64,000 nucleotides of DNA from assembly GCA_020744225.1 (NCBI GenBank), contig JAGMWG010000004.1, forward strand, positions 1,550,001 through 1,614,000. Direction: 5' to 3'. A model generated the notes under the pieces. The model did not search any database and was not told the DNA's origin. It saw nothing but the letters and a program-made list of their open reading frames with translations. Of this stretch, positions 55,957 to 64,000 are shown one piece after another. Within the stretch, counting starts at the first letter, position 1. Every line of letters begins with the position of its first letter. Position numbers and translations under genes: made by a program. The stretch comes from Paraphoma chrysanthemicola (lineage: Eukaryota > Ascomycota > Dothideomycetes > Pleosporales > Phaeosphaeriaceae).

Positions 55957-58900
55957 GTTTGGCGGGAATGGGTGATTAAAAAATTACAGTAGTTGGGGTA
56001 AGAATAGCGGTTCGTCCCGCAAAAGTCTGTAGCGTAAGGGTCCAGGAAGGCGCGGCGGCTATCGATACTGGGTCTCGCAGGAGCGAAGTCAAGACTTATT
56101 CCAGGAAGGGAGCACCAAGGCAGGATAGCGCCGGATTGAAGACGATGAGATGACTGTCTCAACGTCCGGCGTTGGCAACGTAGGCTTGGCTAATCACGAT
56201 TCGCCTTTCGTACAACACTGCTCTTTCGGAAGATGGGCCGTAGTCCTGCAGCAATCTGGTGACAGAAGACAACGAGTGGCGATGGTAGAATTGAGGTGAG
56301 CGAGCGTAAGGTTGCAAGACGTTCGTCAGGCCACGGTCAAGGTACAGCGGAGGGGTTTTGTGGATGGTCGTGAGTAGCGGCGTGGTCGAAACGAGTGTGC
56401 AACGTTGGGTAGGCAAGCGAGGGACGGGTGTCACTAGTGATCCAGAGCTGCCATATACAGACACGCAAAGCCAAGAGAATGCACGCAGTCGATCTCGTGC
56501 TCTGCTGTGGCTGGTGAATGTGTTTATTGGGACGGGGGAGTGGAGGTAGTCGTAGGGTCGTCACAGAGCGCGAGTGGCATGGGGACAGCAAATATTATAT
56601 TGCAATGCAGCCTCAGGAGGGATCCGCGCCAGCTAGGATCCACCGAGGAAACGACGGAATCTCAATATGAGGAGCAAAGTTCGCATCCTTGCGCCCAAGA
56701 CGCCCGACTGTGCTTGCGACAAGCCATGCCTGCTTCGTCCCGCATGCTAGCCTCGCGCCACCATGTTCGCCGCACAGGCCCTCGTCTCCCTGTGGCCCAG
56801 GATGCTGCATAAGGCCATGCACTGGTGACGGCGTACGGCAAAAGTGGGCGCCCGAAATAGAAAGCGACGATGCGCGAGTGTTTGGAACGACAACCAGCAC
56901 CGCTCCACATTGATCGGCGCGGCGGCGGCGGGCAATACGAGCTGCGCGCTGGAGGCTGGCCAGCAACGCACCCGCGAGGCGGCTGGTGAGCCTCCTGAGG
57001 GTGCGAGCCTCGTGATGCTGTGCAACGCTGCCGATCACGCAAGTCATCACCAGCATCTGGGACTGGCATGTCGAGCAGTGGTGAGCGCGTTCCAAGTCAA
57101 AGCAACCCCAGTCAGCCCAGCAAATAAAAACATGACGACCAAGCTTTCACGCGGCTAGTCCTCGGGTAGCGTTTCCAAGAGTACGCTCAAAACACGTTTA
57201 GAGCGTGGCTCGTCAGGGGTGGAGCGTTCTTGTCCAGTGCCTCTGCGATGACACCTCGTAGAAAAGAAATGCCGAGCGTCTCGCTATTCCTGAAGGGCAC
57301 TCCGACAGCACAGTGTTTCGCAAGACTGTAGATCAATCACGACGTGCTGGCTATCGTCACACAGGACTCGCTGCAATGGAGCTGCCATTCCTGAACGTCT
57401 TGACAGCTTCGTCGCGAGTTCGCTCGAATGCCTCCATCCGACTGTGCCGTAGCATATCCACCCTTCCGGCAGGCTCTGCATCTGCAGCTTCAACATGACG
57501 CAAGAAATGGCAGCGTGAGCTCACCTGCCAGGAAGTATCCTCAGCCACAGGCACATGGTTTCTCAACAAGCAACCGTCCAATTTCCATAGCTAGCAAGCG
57601 AGAAACAGGATTGCCCACATGGGAATGGCAGCCACGCCGTTTGTTGTCCGTTGGATTAGACAGTAGTCTCAGTGTTACCTAAGACTGGATGCCTGACCCA
57701 ACCGTCCCGCACCGTCTGCTGGACCCGCACATCGTGATGCAGTTTTCACAGATATCTCCACCATGATGGATGCCCAGGTTGCATGGCCCTGCCCTGGCCT
57801 GTCATTGGACCAGGGCCGTCGACAGTCTTGTCATCAGAGTTCTCCCTCGGCACTACCGGGGCACAACATGGCGAGCGATATTGATGCCACCACGCACAAC
57901 ATGTGTGCAACTCAGACACCCAGCACACACCGCTCCTGCTGCACCCATCCGCGAGAGGACACTACGCCGTCCGCGGTATTGGAATTCTAGAAGATCTCAT
58001 TGTGGATAGAAGGAAGTCCCGCACTTCCATTATTAGCCAAGTCCGTTATCGATTGGACAACGCACCTGCCATGACAGGCACACGCCTGCAGCATCGCGGC
58101 GAACTCTGTCCGGTACGTCTTCGCCCGTCTCTGACGACTCCATGATGGGTTCGTTGCAATACTGTGCCCCCGGCCCGCCGAGTCTAGACGATACATACCG
58201 CAGACGATTAGTGTACGCGCAGTCAGCTTGTAGATGGGACTATTGACTCAAGCTGCGGATCATCGTTTCGGAAGGAGGACCCGCAAGCAATGGGACGATA
58301 CGATTCTAGTCTTTGCACTCCTCTCAACACTATGTAGGTCCGATAGGTCTCGGTCACGCAGGTTCTCCGCACATCACCTCCAGTTCCGCAACACCTCGGA
58401 CGTCAGAGAAAGACGCGGAGGTTATGGACGGTCTGGTGAGGGGAACACCTGCAGGTGATGCGTATGCATATGCTCCTCAAGCACCGGGATGGGCTTCCCT
58501 GCATCTCACGCAGCCTTGTCCAGCACACAACAGTCCTGAGCAAGCACAAAGCCTGTCAGGTACAGGCTCAGCGATGTCAGCTCAGTCTCGCCACGCTCAG
58601 GTATCGTTGCGCGGAACACGAGACGTCGGAACACTCTATGATGCACGAGGCTTCGGCTTACTGTCAATATACCTCACACCCGCACCGCACTCAGGGTCTG
58701 CAATTGGAATCCGGCGGTTAGCAGGCGGCGTGGTGATGTCGATGACGGCGTTGAATCTGCTGTGCCCCCAAAATTGGCTCTCACAAGGCCGTAAGCGTCC
58801 CTCACCTCTGACTGCCGTACTACCTGGGACGTCGCTTCCAAGTCGAGACGACCCCACGTGAAACGCCGTGCCTCAGGACACACGCTGAGACTCGAGTCCG

Positions 58901-59798
58901 CCTCACGCCGCTGTACCTGACAGCTCGCTTGGGACGCGGAGGGGCTTATGTCTCGTGATGCACCCGATGAGGAGTCCATGTCTGCATCTTTTGGGTTTGT
59001 GTTTCCAAATGAAGACGCACTGGGGTCTACGGAGTTTGGATGAAACACAGGACCAGCAGCACTGTCATGGTTCGCGCACTATCCTTGATCGATCGCAGCC
59101 CCAGGTCTGCGATCGTGGGAGAAAAGTTCGGAAGCTTTCAAGCCCTCAAACGCGGGAGAGTGCTCACAGGCCGACTTCTCGCGCCGCACCCGCACGGTAC
59201 GCGCACACGAATCGCTGCCAGCACTCACGCTACGAACTCGTGGCGACGAGAACCAACGTGGCTCGCTGCTGAAGGGCCAGGTGTCTCAGGCAGCGAGAGC
59301 ACTGTTCCCGACGATAATTGAGTGTAAGCCATGATGTTGAAAAAAGCTGTTTTTGGCGGCGGCCAGGGCGAGCTGAGGCGGTCGCGCCGTTGGCGGTTCC
59401 TGGATCACATGCAGGGCCAGTGCGTGAGCGGACGTCCACTGTTCCATGGCTCTATGGCGTGTTTGATCACCAACATTAGCACTGCGCTCAACTCGTTGCA
59501 GAAGCATGCTCAGAATTCCTAGCTGCTGCTCTGCGCTTCACCTTCTCCGACTATGACGTCTTCCTCACACTCGGCGGCTCGCACGAGCTGCCCCGGAAAT
59601 GCCCTGGCCGAGCGCTCTCTGCAAGGCCCGGTCATCCGCTGCTGCCCCATTGGATCTCGGCGATCAAGTCATGATCTCACCCCGACTCCAGATGGAGGCT
59701 CCTCTTAACCCTCTGCAACCAGCCAGCACCGGACGCTGAAACACCCCACATCTCACCGCATCATCTGTTCTTGTCACCGTGCCTAGTTCCCGCCCACG
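55957..59798. other. 3.8 kb GC-rich stretch, no gene supported
   Basis: Many overlapping frames of 60-180 codons on both strands (for example 56613-57095 minus and 58313-58861 plus), typical of GC-rich non-coding DNA. None shows domains, signal peptides or good splice-linked continuation. No RNA gene or repeat array recognised. Confidence 0.45.
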
Positions 59799-60760
59799 AT
59801 GCCCATCCGCAATCCGTTTCGCCGCGCAGGCGCACCCGAGGCCACTGATGACAGCCAGCGGAACGCTGCGGAGAATGGATTCAAGGACGCAACTGTTTCG
59901 GGCGCAAAGCCCCTGCAAATGCCAGACTCCGCCGAGTACAAACTGAGTGGTGAGCCTCTATTCGTGTGCGCCGGCGGTGGGCGCAGTGCATCGACGGCGC
60001 CCGCATTGGTCGAATTGGCGCTGATACTGGCACAGAGATTAATGATAGCGGCGTGTATCTCCCCGTAAGACACCTCTCGCCCGGTACCAGATGCATGCAG
60101 TGTGTCGCGTCGCGATGCAGGTACCAAGTGCATGTGCATCGTGGTTGACAGTCGCATTAGCCTTCCCCGCACCAAGAGAAGCCCACCTTCTGGCACTCCA
60201 AGTCCAACACGTCAACCACATCGTCGAATCACCGCAGCCTGCTCGCCGACAATGAGCCTTTTAGCATCTCGCGCGAGAGCTTTGACTCGTACCGGAGGTC
60301 ATTCGTACGTCGTTCCTCGACATACTGAGCATTCCGCTGACCGAGACAGGACATCTCCGCCCGATCGCCCATTGACTGTGGCGGCGAGACATACCCGCGC
60401 CAGTCGCTCGATGCACGCCGCTCCGTAGACACACGCCGCTCCCTTGACGTCCGTCGCTCCCGCGCCACCCCGCGCTCGTCGATGCAGCAACATCGCGAGA
60501 GCACGGACCAAGTTCCCGAAGAGGGGTTTGAGGAGGTTGGATTGAACGACGAGCCCAAGCCGCAGCCACAGAAGAAACGCGGCCTGTTTGCGCGCTTCGG
60601 CGACAACAACCACGCAGACGAGAAGAAGCAGGAAGACCGCCCGCCCTCAAGCCACCACTTCTCTTTGACCGGCCGGAAACGCGCCGAGAGCGGCGGCGGC
60701 GCAGAGCTGAAACCTATGCCACGGCAGTCTACTGAAGTGCCCGTCGAGACCCGGTCATGA
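59799..60760 (+). CDS. Small Ser/Arg-rich fungal protein, function unknown
   Basis: Four exons: 59799-59949, 60036-60064 (29 nt), 60161-60304, 60350-60760 (introns 86, 96 and 45 bp); 244 aa. Phases agree throughout, and the 29-nt exon supplies EINDSGVYLP. The N-terminus is basic (MPIRNPFRRAGAPEATDD). The middle has FWHSKSNTSTTSS and SISRESFDSYRRSFDIS, then a run of R-R-S-(L/V)-D repeats (SLDARRSVDTRRSLDVRRSR, about residues 130-150). The C-part is acidic then basic with GLFARFGD. Likely intrinsically disordered and rich in basophilic-kinase-type RRxS sites. Similar RRS-rich proteins occur in other filamentous ascomycetes, as far as I recall, without known role. Confidence 0.7.
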
Positions 60761-63414
60761 CCTTACGACGCTGTGCGGCGATGTTTTGATGAGAGAGACA
60801 CAGTTGAAAGTGTATGAGGCATGACAAGAACCTGGATTTGATCAAATCGGCAGGCATTACGGCGTTCAGGCATTCGGCTTTGCAGCATTACCCATATAGA
60901 GCATCTGGTATCAAGTCGGGGCTGCATTACAATCGCTACCACGGAAAGGCACGCGTTGTTCTTCCATTGCGGGGTACATATACACCACCGCAACCTAATC
61001 CTATATCCTACTTCATCTTCCCGTCCTATTTAGTGCCAATCTCAATCTCTCCAATCACCACAATGTTTGCACTCCGGCACAAACATCGTCCGGAAATAAG
61101 CCACTCAACGGCTTCTCGGCACCGGATTCTCTTGCATTCCCCAACAACACCAACGCAAATGAATTGTGGACAAAGGCTAAGCTGCTAAGCCACGCGCCTA
61201 ACGGTTGCGATGGCGTCATACCGCAGTAGTTCTGAACGAACGGATTTCGATCGATGATCTGCGGGAAGTTGGAGTGGACTTTTGAACATGTGAACGTACC
61301 CCTGACTTTGAGGACGGGAACGTGTTTGATTGTGAGCGCCGTTGCGCTATGTTAGTTTCACCACGTTGAGGTGTTGGTTAGCATCGGCGATGGGACTGAG
61401 GAATTGCTCGAGCAGGTTAATTGTCATTGTAGACTTAATGTCATCGCAGCCCGCAGGAGAGGTAGGCTCCAACGAAACACTTTAAATGTAAGTAGTTGCA
61501 TAATTTTGGGCTATTGTGACCTGGCCCTTTGCTGTATTGCATTTACATGCTTCGAGCGTGAAGCAGACAGCGCCTGATCTGCGGGCTGCTAGCTTCATCG
61601 CTATTCAACATGCTCATAATCTGCTAGATTAGCGAAAATACTTTCACGTAGACGTTCCTCATGAGTTACACCTGACAGCTATATATCCATGTTAGACCTT
61701 GGCACACCCGTGAAGGTCCACCAGCAACGTCTCCATAGAAACCTCGCCGCCCCAATCCCTGAGCAAATCCTATCTCAATCGTACCAACAATACCATCAAG
61801 GCCCGATTCCACTTACCGCCTTATTCAATTATCCAGCATCTCCATCCAAGCAAGACCGCAACGTCCCGTGAAAAACACGACACCTTATCTAACCTCGTGA
61901 TTCCAAACACGCACATGCTTCAAAAACCCGCGCACACACAACGATCCCCCCTTAAGACGACTTTCTGTCCCGTCCCGAGACGTGTTGTTGAGGCTCTTCT
62001 GCCCTTTTAATCTGACACGCTGGCTCCGGATATCCCGCTTCTTGGATCCTGGATCCTGACCGGGAAAGCACAGCGCATCCCTGCGGTGTGTGAACATGGA
62101 AAACCATGATGATGCTGGGTCACGCGAACCGCGGGCTTGGAATGATGCTATATCGGGAGCCGTTTGGAGGGTTTTCTGGCGAGGGCGGTGAGCATGGGGG
62201 TGATATCATGGTGTCTTCCGCGTTCGCTGTGTGGGCTGCATTTGGTCGCGTGGTTGAGGTGGTGTGTTGATGAGGAGGGGTTTGGAGGATGTTGTGTGAG
62301 ATATAGATGGGAGAGTTGAAGTTTAAAGGGATAAATGGGTAGCGCATAAGCCGCGAGATGTACTCCAAATGGATGTGTTGCGTGTGCTGCGTTCTTGGAT
62401 GGGCGGGATCAAGTCATGGTAATGGTGAGCAGGATCGTGATGCGCGTGCCGTCGGCCGGGACTCGTACTGTGGTAGTATCGACCGCCATCGCACTTGCTC
62501 TGGATACTTGAAAGCGTGGATAGGACATGGGCAGTGAATGCTATCAGTTCTTGCATGAGAAATCGGAGTTGGTTATAAATGCGCTATCCATATTCGGAGT
62601 TAGTGCAAGAGGACTTCAAGCGCGTCCTGATGTCGCGTCCTCTGATTAACTGCACCATCATAGCATTGAACATACCTGCAAGCACTGCATCTTATGAAGT
62701 ATGAATGAAGAGTTGGAGAGTGTAGTAAATGCTTGGATATGAAGCGATTTATCGTCTCTTGCTTGTCGTTGCTCGACTTCTTGTTTCTTCACGTGGTCGT
62801 AGTTCTGTCTATCCCACTTCTCTGCTTTCAAGTCTCCTTGTCATATCCAACATCTAACAATGCCACATCTGTCCAAAGAGAAATAAGTCGCTTGGCCGTT
62901 GACAGAATGGACTGTCGACGCAGCTGTGTCTCGCCGTCAACCAAACTAAGGTGACCCTGGATGGTAAGTCCAATAGTGTCCTCGACGAAGAAGTGAACTG
63001 GAAGCGGACCGATGTCATATTTGAATGAGTCCGGTCTACGTACAGTACCGACGATGCTAGTCTCAGAGCGCGTTGCACACGTGTAGAGTGGAGGGGCGGC
63101 GGTGAGGTGAAAGTGAGGCCCGTTTGCATGTCTCATAGCAACCAAACACGAGCAAACTTTTCAGTACCGCGTCTCTCACGCTCTCGCCACCACACCTTCG
63201 CCTAGGAACACCACCAAATTGCTCTTACCTTCGTACCTCTATTCGACTGCGCACTCTGGGAGCGATCGACGTTTTGTCACGCTCGAGATTCACGCCGCGA
63301 GAATCGCTCTTCCGCGTTGGTGCACAAACGGCGCCTCGCTATAGATTGCAGTACGATCAATCACCCGGGATCTGGAATTGAATGCGACTAACAATGTCAT
63401 TGTAGGTCGCGCCA
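60761..63414. other. 2.7 kb intergenic, no gene seen
   Basis: Short frames only, none ATG-led with domain-like sequence. The last 300 bp form the leader/promoter of the DUF6606-type gene. No tRNA or repeat recognised. Confidence 0.5.
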
Positions 63415-64000
63415 ATGGCTCCTTCTGGCGGGAAAATGGCAGCTACGGTGGCTTACCTTGTTCACCACATTGTCCTGCCCCCCCAACTACCACAGGAAGA
63501 TGATCATGACGCTTCTCATGACCGAGACGTCCTGTCAATTACCCTGCAAGCATTGCGGTCGCTTAAAAGCAATGTTGAGGTCGACCATGTCGACATCATT
63601 GTAGCTGCCATCGCCACAATCGAGACCCTGCGCGACATCAGAGACAACTCTGGTCGGGTGAGCGAAGTACAATTGGACCGTCTTCTCAAAAACCTCAGAT
63701 CCGGCGAACTGAAGGGTATCATTCCGATAGAGGTCAACGCACAAAATGCTGGCATCCTTATCACCCGGGGTGCTACCAGCATTGCTTTTGAGTCATTTGA
63801 GTTGTCTCCTACCAACACAGCAGCTATGAAGGTGAAGGGCAGATTGATACGAACATTTCCGGCCGCCGCTTCCAAAGTAACATTCAGCGATATGGCTTCG
63901 AATGCTTTCAACGGCTCGCTGGCGCGCACAATCTCAAAACTAGCGATCCAACCTGCCTTGGGCATGCAACCCACGGTCCGCAAGAACAGACAACAGATGA
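63415..64000 (+). CDS. DUF6606-domain giant protein, 5' end (partial)
   Basis: The frame opens at ATG 63415 and is open to the window end (195 codons). Sequence: MAPSGGKMAATVAYLVHHIV, then LPPQLPQEDDHDASHD, the signature of the fungal DUF6606 domain, followed by a helical stretch, NAQNAGILITRG, SIAFESFELSPTN, KGRLIRTFPAAA and VTFSDMASNAF, which all match the domain's conserved order. In full-length relatives (often over 3000 aa) DUF6606 is followed by DUF3638 and DUF3645 regions and the proteins are annotated as ubiquitin-peptidase-like; the remainder lies beyond the window. A short upstream ATG at 63393 (ATG TCA TTG TAG) is not the start. Confidence 0.85.
   Translation, partial: MAPSGGKMAATVAYLVHHIVLPPQLPQEDDHDASHDRDVLSITLQALRSLKSNVEVDHVDIIVAAIATIETLRDIRDNSGRVSEVQLDRLLKNLRSGELKGIIPIEVNAQNAGILITRGATSIAFESFELSPTNTAAMKVKGRLIRTFPAAASKVTFSDMASNAFNGSLARTISKLAIQPALGMQPTVRKNRQQM

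Noticed and set aside
56613..58861. Frames of 130-180 codons in the GC-rich desert
   Set aside because: Arg/His/Ala-rich composition, overlap on both strands and no conserved motifs.

Overview
The window is a piece of a filamentous ascomycete chromosome. Protein genes are interrupted by many short introns (about 43-96 bp, GTAAGT/GTACGT-like donors, CTAAC-like branch sites). The proteins include fungal-only families: a Zn2Cys6 regulator, a fungal rhodopsin-domain membrane protein, a DUF7730/2EXR-like protein and the start of a DUF6606 giant protein. A dothideomycete is my best guess, but that is inference from protein flavour only. About 23 protein genes and one tRNA gene can be supported. Several introns keep the reading frame or hide short exons, so exon coordinates were rebuilt by hand from splice signals and codon phase.

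Layout. 1-8 kb: the 3' end of a DHA1-type drug/polyamine MFS transporter, a predicted mitochondrial protein, a DUF7730-like protein, a class I methyltransferase and a large fungal membrane protein. 9-11.3 kb: a UstS-like glutathione transferase, an intron-containing tRNA-Glu(CTC) and a small secreted proline-rich repeat protein. 13.2-18.7 kb: conserved genes (Puf6-type ribosome-biogenesis factor, PAP2 lipid phosphatase, small ankyrin protein). 18.7-31.1 kb is gene-poor, with decayed repeats, two fungal membrane proteins, a small orphan protein and a rhodopsin-domain protein. 31.1-34.5 kb: histone chaperone HIR1.

34.9-48.4 kb is the most interesting part. Between two conserved genes (HIR1 and a WBP4-like U1-type zinc finger protein) sit a dienelactone-hydrolase-like/SnoaL fusion, an SDR, an FMO-like monooxygenase, a Zn2Cys6 regulator, a small orphan gene, a 2,3-dihydroxybenzoate-decarboxylase homologue and a salicylate-hydroxylase-like monooxygenase. 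This looks like a compact, locally regulated set for oxidising and decarboxylating an aromatic acid. The decarboxylase and hydroxylase diverge from one promoter that carries two CGG-N5-CCG palindromes. The decarboxylase cannot be joined in frame at its second intron, and the hydrolase-like domain lacks the usual nucleophilic cysteine.

48.8-64 kb: the U1-type zinc finger gene, a single-span membrane protein, a Ser/Arg-rich small protein and, at the right edge, the first 195 codons of a DUF6606-type giant protein, with long stretches in which no gene could be supported.
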